Notes under the pieces: generated by a model
What the model was told of the DNA's origin: nothing
What the model saw: the letters and a program-made list of their open reading frames with translations, nothing else
Databases searched by the model: none
Part shown: positions 16,567 to 26,599 of the stretch, one piece after another
Position numbering within the stretch: position 1 is the first letter of the stretch
Layout of the letters: every line of letters starts with the position of its first letter
Made by a program: the position numbers and the translations under genes
DNA from: Oceanicola sp. 502str15
GTDB taxonomy: Bacteria > Pseudomonadota > Alphaproteobacteria > Rhodobacterales > Rhodobacteraceae
Length of the DNA: 64,000 nt
Reading direction: 5' to 3'
Assembly: GCF_024105635.1 (NCBI RefSeq)
Contig: NZ_WYDQ01000001.1
Location: 806,001 to 870,000, forward strand

Positions 16567-17973
16567 TCAGCAGCTGTAGTACATCTTGTACTCGATCGGG
16601 TGCGGGGTGTGCTCGTAGGCGTAGATCTCTTCCCACTTGAGGTCCATGTAGCCCTCGATCTGGTCCTTGGTGAAGACGTCGCCGGCGGTGAGGAAGTCCA
16701 TGTCGGCTTCCAGCTCGGAGAGCGCCTCGCGCAGGGAGGAGCAGACGGTGGGGATGCCGGCGAGCTCTTCGGGCGGCAGGTCGTAGAGATCCTTGTCCAT
16801 GGCTTCGCCCGGGTGGATCTTGTTCTTGATCCCGTCGAGGCCGGCCATCAGCAGGGCCGAGAAGCAGAGGTAGGGGTTGGACGAGGGATCGGGGAAGCGG
16901 GCTTCGACGCGCTTGGCTTTCGGCGACTCGGCCCATGGGATACGAATGCAGCCCGAGCGGTTGGAGGCCGAGTAGGCGCGCAGAACCGGGGCTTCGAAGC
17001 CGGGGATCAGGCGCTTGTAGCTGTTGGTCGAGGGGTTGGTGAAGGCGTTCAGCGCCTTGGCGTGCTTCAGGATGCCGCCGATGTAGAACAGGGCCTCATC
17101 GGAGAGATCGGCGTATTTGTCGCCCGCGAAGAGCGGCTTGCCGTCCTTCCAGATCGACATGTTCACGTGCATCCCGGTGCCGTTGTCGCCCGCGATGGGC
17201 TTGGGCATGAAGGTGGCCGATTTGCCGTAGGCGTTGGCCACGTTGTGGATGACGTACTTGTACTTCTGGAGCTCGTCGGCCTGCTTGGTGAGGCTGTCGA
17301 AGATCAGGCCAAGCTCGTGCTGGCACGAGGCCACCTCGTGGTGGTGCTTGTCGACCTTCATGCCCATGCGCTTCATGGTCGAAAGCATCTCGGAGCGCAG
17401 GTCCTGCGCGTCGTCGATCGGGTTCACGGGGAAGTAGCCGCCCTTGATGCCGGGACGGTGGCCCATGTTGCCCATGTCGAACTCGGCGTCGGAGTTCCAG
17501 GCGGCGTCGCCCGCATCGACCTGGTAGCTCACCTTGTTCATCTCGACGGAAAAGCGCACGTCGTCGAACAGGAAGAACTCGGCCTCGGGGCCCATGTAGG
17601 CGGTGTCGCCGATGCCGGAGGACTTGAGGTAGGCCTCGGCCTGCTGGGCGGTGCCGCGGGGGTCGCGGTTGTAGGCTTCGCCAGTGTCGGGCTCGACCAC
17701 GGAGCAGTGGATGCAGAGGGTTTTCTCGGCATAGAACGGGTCCATGTAGGCCGAGGAGCCATCGGGCATCAGCTTCATGTCGGACTTGTCGATCGACTTC
17801 CAGCCGGCAATGGAGGAGCCGTCGAACATGAAGCCCTCGTCGAGGAAGTCCTCGTCGACCTGATCGGACATGACCGTGACGTGCTGCAGCTTGCCGCGCG
17901 GGTCGGTGAAGCGGATGTCGACATACTCGACGTCTTCATCCTTGATTGTCTTGAGAACGTCCTTGTTGCTCAT
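16567..17973 (-). CDS. glnA: type I glutamine synthetase
   Basis: The 468-residue enzyme makes glutamine from glutamate, ammonia and ATP. Family text is clear: [29 protein letters not shown], the metal-ligand region [28 protein letters not shown], and [20 protein letters not shown]. The adenylylation site DLYDLPPEE with its Tyr is present near residue 398, so activity should be tuned by GlnE. It lies downstream of glnB on the same strand (54-nt gap), the usual glnBA order, and ends in a strong terminator. Confidence 0.98.
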   Translation of the reverse strand: MSNKDVLKTIKDEDVEYVDIRFTDPRGKLQHVTVMSDQVDEDFLDEGFMFDGSSIAGWKSIDKSDMKLMPDGSSAYMDPFYAEKTLCIHCSVVEPDTGEAYNRDPRGTAQQAEAYLKSSGIGDTAYMGPEAEFFLFDDVRFSVEMNKVSYQVDAGDAAWNSDAEFDMGNMGHRPGIKGGYFPVNPIDDAQDLRSEMLSTMKRMGMKVDKHHHEVASCQHELGLIFDSLTKQADELQKYKYVIHNVANAYGKSATFMPKPIAGDNGTGMHVNMSIWKDGKPLFAGDKYADLSDEALFYIGGILKHAKALNAFTNPSTNSYKRLIPGFEAPVLRAYSASNRSGCIRIPWAESPKAKRVEARFPDPSSNPYLCFSALLMAGLDGIKNKIHPGEAMDKDLYDLPPEELAGIPTVCSSLREALSELEADMDFLTAGDVFTKDQIEGYMDLKWEEIYAYEHTPHPIEYKMYYSC

Positions 17974-18027
17974 GATGACTTCTCTTTCTCCTTGCTGAAA
18001 GTTTCTCGGGCGAGGGGGGAAGCGCGC

Positions 18028-18396
<369 letters not shown>

Positions 18397-18545
18397 CTAG
18401 GGGTGAGAACACTTTACGCAAGTGGCGGCAACGGGGCCGCAGCACGGGCAGGTTTGCGTCTCGGGGGAATTCTCGGGTGTGATGAAAAAATATGCAAGTC
18501 GCTATTTGGATGGGCGGTTTGCGAAGATTTCGGGCGGAGGGGCGC

Positions 18546-20165
18546 ATGGAGCTTCTGACTTCTGCACAAATGCGCGGCATCGAGGCGGCGGCGATGGAAG
18601 CCGGCGAGGCGACCGGGCTTGCGCTGATGGAGCGGGCCGGGCGCGGGGTGGTTGCGGCGGTGTTCGAGGCATGGCCGGAGCTGGGCAGCGCGGCGCATCG
18701 GGCGCTGGTGCTTTGCGGGCCGGGCAACAACGGCGGCGATGGCTACGTGATCGCGCGGGTGCTGGAGGGCCTGGGCTGGGCGGTGGACGTGCTGCACTGG
18801 GGCGATCCGGGCGCCTTGCCGGGCGATGCGGCGCGGATGCGGGCGCTTTGGGGCGGCGAGAGTGCCGAGATGGGCGCGGCGGCAGTGTCGGGCTGTGCGC
18901 GGCCTGATCTGATTGTGGATGCGGTCTTTGGCACCGGGCTGACGCGGCCACTGCCCGAGCCGGTGGCCGAGGCGCTGGATGTGAAGCGGGCGGACGGCTG
19001 GAAACAGCGGCATCTGATCCGGCGGGTGGCGGTGGATGGCCCGAGCGGGCTGAACCTTGATGACGGGATGATCCCGCTGGCGGAGGGCGAGGAGATGCCG
19101 CGCCATCTCATCATGGCGCAGCTGACGGTGACGTTTCATGCCGCCAAGTTGGGGCATTACCTGGGTCACGGGCCGTCGCTCTGCGGGGCGGTGAAGGTGG
19201 TGGACATCGGGCTGCGGGACCGCGAGCGCGCGATGATCATGCTGCCGCCCGATCGCGAGCGGGTGCGTTTGGTGGTGCCGGAGTTTCTGGGGCGGCCCGA
19301 GCCGGCGCGGATCTGGCCGCTGAAGCTGACGGGCCGGTATCGGGGCGGGGCGCATAAGTACGAGCATGGCAGCGTGGCGGTCTTTGCCGGGGGCGTGGGC
19401 CGGGGCGGCGCGGCGCGGCTGGCGGCGCGGGCGGCGCTGCGGGTGGGGGCCGGGCTGGTGACGGTGATCGCGCCCAAGGCGGCGCTGATCGAGAACGCGG
19501 CCCGGCTGGATGCGGTGATGCTGCGCGGGCTGGGCGAGGTTTCGGGGTTCGATGAGGTGGTGGATGCGCGGGTGAGCGGTTTCGTCATCGGGCCGGGGCT
19601 GGGCGTGGGGACGCGGACGCGGGAGATCGTGGCGGCGGCCTGTGCGCGGGGCGAGAGCGACCGCGACTGGCGGGCGCCGGTGGTGGTGCTGGATGCGGAT
19701 GCGCTGACGAGCTTCGAGGGCGATCCTGCGGCGCTGTTCGGCCTGCTGCATGAGCGCTGCATCCTGACGCCCCACGAGGGGGAGTTTGAGCGGCTGTTTC
19801 CCGATCTTGGCCCCGGGTCCGGCTCCAAGGTGGAGCGCGCCCGGGCCGCGGCGGCGCGAGCGGGATGCGTCGTTTTGCTGAAGGGGGGCGACACGGTGAT
19901 TGCCTCGCCTGATGGCGCGGCGAGTGTTCATGCGGCGGCCTAGGGGCGCGAGGTGCCGTGGCTGGCGACGGCGGGGGCGGGCGATGTGCTGGCGGGGCTG
20001 ATCGCCGGGCTGGCGGCCTCGCCGCTCTCGGCGGAGTTGCACCAGATGGCGGAAGCGGCCGCCTGGCTGCATGTGGAATGCGCGCGGGACTTCGGGCCGG
20101 GGCTGATTGCGGAGGATTTGCCGGAGGTGCTGCCGCGGGTGCTGGCGCGGCTGGAGGCTGGATAG
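18546..20165 (+). pseudogene. nnr: bifunctional NAD(P)H-hydrate epimerase/dehydratase, interrupted by an in-frame amber codon
   Basis: The frame encodes the NAD(P)HX repair enzyme: an N-terminal epimerase domain (MELLTSAQMRGIEAAAME, GPGNNGGDGYV, DAVFGTGL, VDGPSGLN) and a C-terminal ADP-dependent dehydratase domain (VAVFAGG, FVIGPGLG, VLDADAL, LTPHEGEFERLFP). At 19941-19943 a TAG falls between HAAA and GREVPWLATAGAGDVLAG. Translation then resumes in the same frame to the natural stop at 20163-20165 with family-typical text. Homologues carry an aromatic residue (usually Tyr) at that spot, so one base change (TAC or TAT to TAG) explains it. The truncated product (465 residues) would lack the GAGDVLAG nucleotide-binding motif. 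Alternatives are a sequencing error or amber readthrough. GGAGG lies 5 nt before the ATG. Confidence 0.85.
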
Positions 20166-20173
20166 GGGATGGA

Positions 20174-20236
20174 ATCCTCGGGCTTGACCCGGGGATCTCG
20201 TGGCGGGAGGTCCTCGGGTCGAGCCCGAGGATGACG
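20174..20236. repeat. compound palindromic repeat, family C (copy 1)
   Basis: Two CCTCGGG...CCCGAGG-type palindromes (starting near 20174 and 20211) flank a short GATCTC...GAGG spacer. The same two-palindrome layout recurs at 61267-61330. Together with weaker copies it fills the 119-nt gap between nnr and the Hint-domain gene. Confidence 0.8.
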
Positions 20237-20284
20237 GTGCTTGGATGACGGCCCGAGGATTACGGTGCTTGGATGACGGCGGTT

Positions 20285-20782
20285 CTAGGCGGCCTGTGCG
20301 GCTTCATCGGGCTCAAAGGCGCATTCGAGCATACCGATATAGAGGATTTCGGGGGCGTCGAAGGCCAGCGTCACCATCTCCATGCCCTTCAGGCGGGGCG
20401 TGCGGGTGATGTAGCCATTGTCGACCAGCGAGACCGCGGGGGCCAGGGCGACCGGGCTGCCGAAGAGCAGCTTGGCGCGCCAGTCGCGCAGCAGCAGCTT
20501 TTGCGCCGGGCTCACGTGCACGAGGTCGGAAGGGCGCCCGTTGCCGAGCGCGTGGGGGGCGAGGGCGATGGGCACGGCCTCGCAGCGGAAGCGGGTGAGG
20601 CCCGCCAGCCGGACCATGCCGGAGGTGCGCGACACGATGCGCGCGCCGGGCTCCAGCTCGCCAAGGCGACGCTCGCCCTCGGCGGTGAGAATGCGGGCCG
20701 AAGCGGATATGCCCGCCGGCCCGAGATCGGGAGTGAACACCTGCGCTGCCCGACGCAGATCTCCCATCGTCATGTCAGACAT
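20285..20782 (-). CDS. stand-alone degenerate Hint-domain protein
   Basis: The 165-residue protein resembles Hint (Hedgehog/intein) domains common in Rhodobacteraceae: ILTAEGERRLGELEPGARIVSR, then LVHVSPAQKLLLRDWRAKLLFG. The usual block-A cysteine is absent (ISASARILT instead of CFTPGT-like text), and the His of the SPQHR-like motif is replaced (SPAQK). Self-cleavage therefore seems lost. There is no adjacent toxin or RTX domain and no signal peptide. Start is ATG 20782; other Mets at codons 4 and 6 are possible. Function unknown. Confidence 0.7.
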   Translation of the reverse strand: MSDMTMGDLRRAAQVFTPDLGPAGISASARILTAEGERRLGELEPGARIVSRTSGMVRLAGLTRFRCEAVPIALAPHALGNGRPSDLVHVSPAQKLLLRDWRAKLLFGSPVALAPAVSLVDNGYITRTPRLKGMEMVTLAFDAPEILYIGMLECAFEPDEAAQAA

Positions 20783-20957
20783 GGGGACGCTCTTTTTGAA
20801 ACTGCCTCGTTTTTCTTTCACGCTAGCGTAAACAAAGGGTTTAAGGCCAGAAAATTCCGACCCGGGCCGGTGCTTACTTTTGGGCTTACAAACCCCGCGC
20901 CCCACTGTTAGAAGGGCGCGAAATTTCGGGGCGCCTCCGCGGCCCCCGTTCGCGTAT

Positions 20958-21042
20958 GCGGGTGTGGCGGAATTGGTAGACGCACCAGATTTAGGTTCTG
21001 GCGCCGCGAGGCGTGGGGGTTCAAGTCCCTCCACCCGCACCA
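20958..21042 (+). tRNA. tRNA-Leu (anticodon TAG)
   Basis: Acceptor arms GCGGGTG (20958-20964) and CACCCGC (21032-21038) pair fully, and ACCA follows, so CCA is encoded. The D-arm text TGGCGGAATTGGTAGACGC, the anticodon stem CCAGA/TCTGG with loop TTTAGGT (anticodon 20992-20994), a long variable arm and GGTTCAAGTCC are all present. The long variable arm fits a class II tRNA-Leu reading CUA. Confidence 0.96.
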
Positions 21043-21067
21043 TGAAGTGAAAAGGACGAACGAGACG

Positions 21068-22393
21068 ATGCAGGTCAGCGAGACCCTCAAAGAAGGCCTT
21101 AAGCGCGGCTACGAGATCACCATTCCGGCCTCCGAGCTGGATGAAAAGGTGAATGGCAAGCTGGAAGAGGCCCGGCCCGAAGTCGAGATGAAGGGCTTCC
21201 GCAAGGGCAAGGTGCCGATGGCGCTTCTGAAGAAGCAGTTCGGCCCGCGCCTTCTGGGCGAAGCCATGCAGGAAGCCATCGACGGTGCGATGGCCCAGCA
21301 CTTCGAAGACAGCGGCGACCGTCCGGCGCTTCAGCCCGAAGTGAAGATGACCAACGACGAGTGGAAAGAGGGCGACGATGTCGTCGTTTCCATGTCCTAC
21401 GAGGCGCTGCCCGAGATCCCCGAAGTGGATCTCAAGGGCGTGAAGCTCGAGAAGCTGGTCGTGAAGGCCGACGACGCCGCCGTGACCGAGGCGCTGGAAG
21501 GGCTGGCCGAGCAGGCCAAGACCTTCGAGACCAAGAAGGGCGCGGCCAAGGATGGCGATCAGGTCGTGATCGACTTCCTCGGCAAGGTCGACGGCGAGGC
21601 CTTCGAGGGCGGCGCGGCGGAGGACTTTCCGCTTGTGCTCGGCTCGGGCCAGTTCATCCCCGGCTTCGAAGAGCAGCTCGTGGGCGTGAAGGCCGACGAG
21701 GAAAAGAACGTGGAAGTGAGCTTCCCCGAGGAATACCAGGCTGCGCATCTGGCCGGGAAGGCCGCGGTCTTCGAGTGCAAGATCAAAGAGGTGAAGAAGC
21801 CCGCCAAGGCCAAGCTCGACGACGAGCTGGCCAAGCAGTTCGGGGCCGATGACCTGGAAGCCCTGAAGGGCCAGATCTCCGAGCGTCTGGAAGCCGAATA
21901 TGCCGGCGCCTCCCGCGCGGTGATGAAGCGCACCCTGCTCGACGAGCTGGACAAGCTGGTGGATTTCGAACTTCCGCCGAGCCTGCTGGACGCCGAGGCC
22001 GGGCAGATCGCGCATCAGCTCTGGCACGAGGAAAATCCCGAGGTCGAGGGCCACGATCACCCCGAGATCGAGACCACCGACGAGCACAAGAAGCTGGCCG
22101 CCCGCCGCGTGCGCCTTGGCCTGCTGCTGGCCGAGATGGGCCAGAAGAACAAGATCGAAGTCACCGACGCCGAGATGACCCAGGCGATCATGGGCCAGGC
22201 GCGTCAGTATCCGGGCCAGGAGCGCGAGTTCTTCGAGTTCGTGAAGAACAACGCCCAGGTGCAGCAGCAGATGCGCGCGCCGATCTTCGAAGACAAGGTT
22301 GTGGATTACATCTTCGAGCTGGCCGAGGTTTCCGAGAAGGAAGTTTCGAAGGACGATCTGAAAGAGGCGGTGGACAAGCTCGAAGACGAGTGA
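21068..22393 (+). CDS. tig: trigger factor (ribosome-bound chaperone and PPIase)
   Basis: The 441-residue protein has three trigger-factor parts. The N-terminal ribosome-binding domain carries the GFRKGKVPM signature (about 50-58). The FKBP-like PPIase domain starts near [22 protein letters not shown] (about 165-250), and a C-terminal helical domain holds the chaperone cradle. It binds nascent chains at ribosomal protein L23. The start ATG 21068 matches family N-termini ([10 protein letters not shown]); the upstream ATG at 21047 abuts the tRNA. It lies 25 nt after tRNA-Leu and ends in an intrinsic terminator. Confidence 0.97.
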   Translation: MQVSETLKEGLKRGYEITIPASELDEKVNGKLEEARPEVEMKGFRKGKVPMALLKKQFGPRLLGEAMQEAIDGAMAQHFEDSGDRPALQPEVKMTNDEWKEGDDVVVSMSYEALPEIPEVDLKGVKLEKLVVKADDAAVTEALEGLAEQAKTFETKKGAAKDGDQVVIDFLGKVDGEAFEGGAAEDFPLVLGSGQFIPGFEEQLVGVKADEEKNVEVSFPEEYQAAHLAGKAAVFECKIKEVKKPAKAKLDDELAKQFGADDLEALKGQISERLEAEYAGASRAVMKRTLLDELDKLVDFELPPSLLDAEAGQIAHQLWHEENPEVEGHDHPEIETTDEHKKLAARRVRLGLLLAEMGQKNKIEVTDAEMTQAIMGQARQYPGQEREFFEFVKNNAQVQQQMRAPIFEDKVVDYIFELAEVSEKEVSKDDLKEAVDKLEDE

Positions 22394-22418
22394 GTTTGCC
22401 GGTTATCCGAATTGCGAA

Positions 22419-22444
22419 GGGCCGCCCGCTTGGGTGGCCCTTTT
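22419..22444 (+). terminator. intrinsic terminator of tig
   Basis: A 9-bp stem with one G-U pair (22419-22427 with 22432-22440), a GCTT loop, then TTTT, 25 nt after the tig stop. Confidence 0.85.
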
Positions 22445-22461
22445 GCATTGGGGGGTGAGGG

Positions 22462-23406
22462 ATGGATTTTTTCGAGCGGTTGACGGGGTTTGCGGAGCGC
22501 GGGCCTCAGGAGGTGCGGCGCGGGCTGGTGGTGGAGGGCGGCGCGCTGCGCTCGGTGGTGAACGGGCGGGTGATGCGGCCCGGTGTGCTCGAGCGGGTGA
22601 CGAGCGCGGCGCTGGGGCCGGTGCCGGAGCGGGGGGCGAGCCGGTTTGGCCAGGTGGTGGGGGATGCGCAGGCGTTGCATCTGGCGCACCCGGGGGCGCT
22701 GTTTCAGGTGGCCTCGCAGTTCAACCTGCTGGAGATGATCGGGCCGGATGTGACGCCGGCCATGGGGATCACCCGCTATGCGGGCGACCCGACGCAGGGA
22801 CCGGCCTGTGCGATTGCCTGTGCCGCCGGGACGATCTGGCGGAATTACTTTGTGGAGCATGATGGGGTTACGGGCCAGTGCGCGCGGCAGATTGATTGCC
22901 TTGCGCCGCTGGGGCGGGCGCTTGGCAATGAGGGCGGCGCGCTTTGGGCGATGCGCAATGGCTATGCGCTGCCCCATCCGGGCGGGTTGGAGGCGGTGCA
23001 GGACAAGCTGCGGGGGCGGTTCGATGAGTGGCGCGGGTTGTTGGAGGTGGGTTTGCAGCGCGACACGGAGGTGACGCTGGAGGGCGGCGGGCACGCGGTG
23101 CATCAGGTGTACTGCTCGGCGCTGCCGGTGGCCTATGGCGGCGCGGGGGAGTGGCAGCTTTTTGCCCGGCTTGTGCTGGAAGAGGCCTATGAGATCACGC
23201 TTGGGCTGGCCGCAAAGCTGGAGGTGCCGGTGTTTCTGACGCTGCTCGGGGGCAGGGCCTTTAGCAACGAGACATGGTGGATCACCGAGGCGATGCGGCG
23301 GGCGTTCCGGCTTTATGCCAATGCCGGAGTGGATGTGACCGTGGTCAGCTACCGTGCGCCGAACCGGGAGGTGACGGCGCTGCTGGAAGAGTTCGGCGCG
23401 GCGTGA
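22462..23406 (+). CDS. conserved protein of unknown function, possibly macrodomain-like
   Basis: The 314-residue protein has a striking internal text: VASQFNLLEMIGPDVTPAMGITRYAGDPTQGPACAIACAAGTIWRNYF, which looks like a conserved core with several possible catalytic Cys, Asp and Asn residues. Near the C-terminus EVPVFLTLLGGRAFSNETWW resembles the closing strand and loop of ADP-ribose-binding macrodomains. No signal peptide or membrane segment is seen. It lies between tig and rsgA and is not clearly in an operon with either. The macrodomain suggestion is a pattern impression only. Confidence 0.7.
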   Translation: MDFFERLTGFAERGPQEVRRGLVVEGGALRSVVNGRVMRPGVLERVTSAALGPVPERGASRFGQVVGDAQALHLAHPGALFQVASQFNLLEMIGPDVTPAMGITRYAGDPTQGPACAIACAAGTIWRNYFVEHDGVTGQCARQIDCLAPLGRALGNEGGALWAMRNGYALPHPGGLEAVQDKLRGRFDEWRGLLEVGLQRDTEVTLEGGGHAVHQVYCSALPVAYGGAGEWQLFARLVLEEAYEITLGLAAKLEVPVFLTLLGGRAFSNETWWITEAMRRAFRLYANAGVDVTVVSYRAPNREVTALLEEFGAA

Positions 23407-23485
23407 GGCACTGGCGCGGGGCGCGCGGGGGCGCTACACCGGGCTATCCCGCTCGAAATGCGCGCGGGCCGCGGGGAGTGGGCCG

Positions 23486-24559
23486 ATCACACGGGATTAT
23501 TCGCAGTTTCTGAGCCCCTCGACGGGGGCGGGCAAGACGCCGGGTTCGGTGCTTCAGGGGCTGGGGTGGCGCAATTTCTTTGCCCAGCAGACCGATGCCG
23601 ACGAGATGGTTGCGACGCCGCCGGTGCGGGTGACGCAGGTGCATCGCAACGGGCTGCACGTGGTGGGCGACGGGATTGACGAGCTGGTGCCGCCGGGGCC
23701 TGAGGCGACGGTGGGCGATTGGCTGATGCTGAACCGCGAGGCCCCGGCGCAGAGCCGGGTGCTGGAGCGCACCAGCCTCATCAAGCGCCGCGCGGCGGGG
23801 CTTGAGCGGGTGATGCAGATGATTGCGGCCAACTTGGATACGGCCTTCATCGCCACCTCCTGTAACCAGGATTTCAACGTGGCCCGGCTGGAACGCTACA
23901 TCGCGCTGGCGATGGAGGCGGAGGTGGCGCCGGTGATCGTGCTGACCAAGCCCGACCTTGCGGAAGACCCGGAAAGCTTTGCCGCCGAGGCGCGCAAGAT
24001 TTCCGACCGGGTGCCGGTGGTGGTTGTGAACGCCAAGGGCGAGGCCGTGGCGGAGGCGCTGGCGGAGTGGTGCAGGCCGGGGCAGACGGTGGCCTTCATG
24101 GGCTCGTCGGGGGTGGGAAAATCGACCCTGACCAACGCGCTTTCGAAGGATGAGGCGATCGAGACGCAGGCGATCCGTGAGGCGGATGCGCGGGGGCGGC
24201 ATACGACCACGCGGCGGCAGCTGCATTTTGTGCCCGGCGGCTGCGCGGTGCTGGACACGCCGGGGATGCGCGAACTTCAGATGACCGATGCGGAGGCGGG
24301 GATTGGCGATTTGTTCTCAGATCTGCGCGATCTGGGGGAGGGCTGCAAGTTTCGCGATTGCGCCCATGAGACTGAGCCGGGCTGCGCGGTGCTGGCGGCG
24401 CTGGAGCGGGGCGAGATTGATGGGGCGCGGATCAAGCGCTGGAAGAAGCTGGTGGCGGAGGAGAGGTTCAACTCCGAGAGCCTTTCGGAGCGGCGGATGC
24501 GCGACAAGAGCTTTGGCAAGATGGTGCGCAAGGTGGTCAAGAACAGCCGCAAGAAGTAG
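23486..24559 (+). CDS. rsgA: ribosome small-subunit GTPase RsgA with an apparent AUC start
   Basis: The 357-residue GTPase matures the 30S subunit. It has an OB domain (VRVTQVHRNGLHVVG), a circularly permuted GTPase (TKPD as G4, then G1 GSSGVGKSTL and G3 DTPGM) and a C-terminal zinc knuckle (CKFRDCAHETEPGC). Homologues, as I recall them, start MTRDYSQ/E. Here the text TRDYSQFL is preceded in frame by ATC (23486-23488), with GGGGAG 7 nt upstream and no in-frame ATG, GTG or TTG between there and at least the end of the upstream gene. The first conventional start is GTG 23549, which would remove 21 residues. An AUC start is therefore likely, unless the base is an error. Confidence 0.85.
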   Translation: MTRDYSQFLSPSTGAGKTPGSVLQGLGWRNFFAQQTDADEMVATPPVRVTQVHRNGLHVVGDGIDELVPPGPEATVGDWLMLNREAPAQSRVLERTSLIKRRAAGLERVMQMIAANLDTAFIATSCNQDFNVARLERYIALAMEAEVAPVIVLTKPDLAEDPESFAAEARKISDRVPVVVVNAKGEAVAEALAEWCRPGQTVAFMGSSGVGKSTLTNALSKDEAIETQAIREADARGRHTTTRRQLHFVPGGCAVLDTPGMRELQMTDAEAGIGDLFSDLRDLGEGCKFRDCAHETEPGCAVLAALERGEIDGARIKRWKKLVAEERFNSESLSERRMRDKSFGKMVRKVVKNSRKK

Positions 24560-24581
24560 CGCCCCGCCGAGACGGGGCGCT
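24558..24581. other. hairpin between convergent rsgA and cpdB
   Basis: AGCGCCCCG and CGGGGCGCT form a perfect 9-bp stem with a 6-nt loop, overlapping the rsgA stop. There is no T-run on either strand, so it is not a classic terminator but may protect both 3' ends. Confidence 0.55.
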
Positions 24582-24587
24582 GCTGGA

Positions 24588-26537
24588 TCAGAGGGTGATG
24601 CGGAAGGCGGCGAAGCCGTCGGCGCCGTCGCCTGCGGGCTCGATGGTGACGCCTTTGACCGAAGCCGCATAGTCGGCGGCCTTGGGGCCGGTTTCGAACA
24701 GGACGGTGGTGCCTTCGAGGGGTGCGAAGGTCCAGTTGGCATCGGCGGCGGGGGCGATCTCTCCCTTGTCGACGATGTAGCGCACGATCACGTCGCGGTT
24801 GGTGTCGGGGCCTTCAAAGATGATTGTGGAGCCGTCGGCGCCGGGGAAGGTGCCGCCGCCGCCGGCGCGGTAGTTGTTGGTTGCGACGACGAATTTTTGC
24901 GCCGGATCAATGGGCTGGCCTTCGAACTGAAGGTTCACGATGCGGTTGGCATCGGGGTTTTCCAGCTCGCCCTTGGGGCCGTACTTCGACGGTTGGGAGA
25001 GGTCGATCTGGTAGGTGACGCCATCCATGATGTCGAAGTTGTAGGAGGGGAAATCGGGGTTGAGCAGGGTGGCATCCTGCGCGCCCGGCTCGATCTGGTT
25101 GAACATGCCCGCGCTCCGTTCGAGCCAGTCCTTTACCGTGGCGCCGTCGATCAGCACGGCGCGGACGGTGTTGGGGTAGAGGTAGAGGTCGGCCACGTTC
25201 TTGATGGCGACGGCGCCGGGGGCGACATCGGTGTAATACTCGGGGCCACCACGGCCACCGGCCTTGAAGGGGGCGGCGGCGGAGAGGATGGGCAGGCCCT
25301 CCCATTCGGTGCCCTCCATCATCTGGGCGATGTACCAGGTTTGCGCGTTGGAGACGATCTGCACCGAGGGGTCGTCGGCCACCAGCGCGAAGTAGCTGTG
25401 CAGCGGCACGGCGGTGGTGCCGACGGCGCGGCGGACGTATTCCAGCGTGGCCTCGTGCTCGGCCTTCACGGCCTCGAGCACGGCGGCATCGTCCTCGACC
25501 AGCGCGGTGATGGTGCGGTCTTCCTCGCGCTTGGAGATCGGGCGGGCCTCGGCGCTGTGGCCGGTGACGCGCCAGCTTGAGCCGTCGCGCTCCAGCATCA
25601 GGTCGATCAAGCCGAGGTGGCTGCCCCAGAAGCCGGCCATGGCGGCGGGCTTGCCGTGGATGGTGCCGGCCTGGGCATCGACGGCGGCAAAATCGGCGTA
25701 GGTGGAGGAGGGGAAGACGAGGTGGCTGTGGCCGGTCAGGATGCAGTCGATCCCGTCGACGGCGGCGAGCGGGACGGAGGCGTTTTCCATCATGTCGGTC
25801 TCGTCGGCTGAGCCGATGCCGGAGTGGGAGAGGGCGATGACGATGTCGGCGCCTTTTTCCTTCATCTCGGGGACGAGGGCGCGGGCAGTGGTGACGATGT
25901 CACGCGCCTCGACGTTGCCCTCAAGGTGCTTGCGGTCCCAGTTCATGACCTGGGGCGGGACGAAGCCGATGATGCCGATCTTGATCGGGTGGGACTCGCC
26001 CGCGCCATCGGTGATTTCGCGCTCAAGGATCACGTAGGGCTCAAGCAGGGTTTCGGCGCTGCCGGGCTTGGTGATGTTGGCGCAGACCACGGGGAAGCCG
26101 GAGCCGGCGAGGGCCTTGGTGAGGAACTCCAAGCCGTAGTTGAACTCGTGGTTTCCGAGCGTGGAGGCCTCGATGCCGACGGTGTTCATGGCGGTGATGA
26201 CGGGGTGGCTGTCGCCCTCCTTCATGCCGCGCTCGTAGGCGATGTAATCGCCCATCGGGTTGCCTTGCAGGAAGTCGCCATTGTCGAGCAGGAGCGAGTT
26301 GGTGGCCTCGGCGCGGATCTCGTTGACGATGGAGGCGGTGCGGGAGAGGCCGACGGTATCGACCTCGCGGTCGGCGTAATAGTCGTAGGGGTAGACGTGC
26401 ACGTGCAGGTCGGTGGTTTCCATCAGGCGGAGGTGGGCCTGACCGGCGGCGGCGCGCAGCGAGAAGGGGTGGAGGGCGATGAGGCCCCCGGCGGCGGTGG
26501 AGGCCAGAAAGCTGCGGCGTGACAGGGTGATGGGCAT
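24588..26537 (-). CDS. cpdB: 2',3'-cyclic-nucleotide 2'-phosphodiesterase/3'-nucleotidase, Tat-exported
   Basis: The 649-residue periplasmic enzyme releases nucleosides and phosphate from cyclic nucleotides and 3'-nucleotides. The N-terminus [17 protein letters not shown] is a twin-arginine signal. The metallophosphatase domain shows [18 protein letters not shown] (first metal site), [31 protein letters not shown] and [12 protein letters not shown] 5'-nucleotidase C-terminal domain follows (from about 380, with [14 protein letters not shown]). It is convergent with rsgA. The role in phosphate or nucleotide scavenging is inferred from the family. Confidence 0.96.
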   Translation of the reverse strand: MPITLSRRSFLASTAAGGLIALHPFSLRAAAGQAHLRLMETTDLHVHVYPYDYYADREVDTVGLSRTASIVNEIRAEATNSLLLDNGDFLQGNPMGDYIAYERGMKEGDSHPVITAMNTVGIEASTLGNHEFNYGLEFLTKALAGSGFPVVCANITKPGSAETLLEPYVILEREITDGAGESHPIKIGIIGFVPPQVMNWDRKHLEGNVEARDIVTTARALVPEMKEKGADIVIALSHSGIGSADETDMMENASVPLAAVDGIDCILTGHSHLVFPSSTYADFAAVDAQAGTIHGKPAAMAGFWGSHLGLIDLMLERDGSSWRVTGHSAEARPISKREEDRTITALVEDDAAVLEAVKAEHEATLEYVRRAVGTTAVPLHSYFALVADDPSVQIVSNAQTWYIAQMMEGTEWEGLPILSAAAPFKAGGRGGPEYYTDVAPGAVAIKNVADLYLYPNTVRAVLIDGATVKDWLERSAGMFNQIEPGAQDATLLNPDFPSYNFDIMDGVTYQIDLSQPSKYGPKGELENPDANRIVNLQFEGQPIDPAQKFVVATNNYRAGGGGTFPGADGSTIIFEGPDTNRDVIVRYIVDKGEIAPAADANWTFAPLEGTTVLFETGPKAADYAASVKGVTIEPAGDGADGFAAFRITL

Positions 26538-26599
26538 GGGGGCGGTCCTCTCGTGTTGGTGTTACCGCCGGTGTGCCCCGGCGTTGTAACGGGGGTGTG

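Noticed and set aside
20783..22087. Extension of the Hint-domain frame across tRNA-Leu and tig
   Set aside because: It would run antisense through a tRNA and a conserved chaperone gene; the Hint protein starts at 20782.
23458..23679. ATG-started frame at 23458 as the rsgA start
   Set aside because: It is not in the RsgA frame; its translation lacks the TRDYSQF text and ends early.
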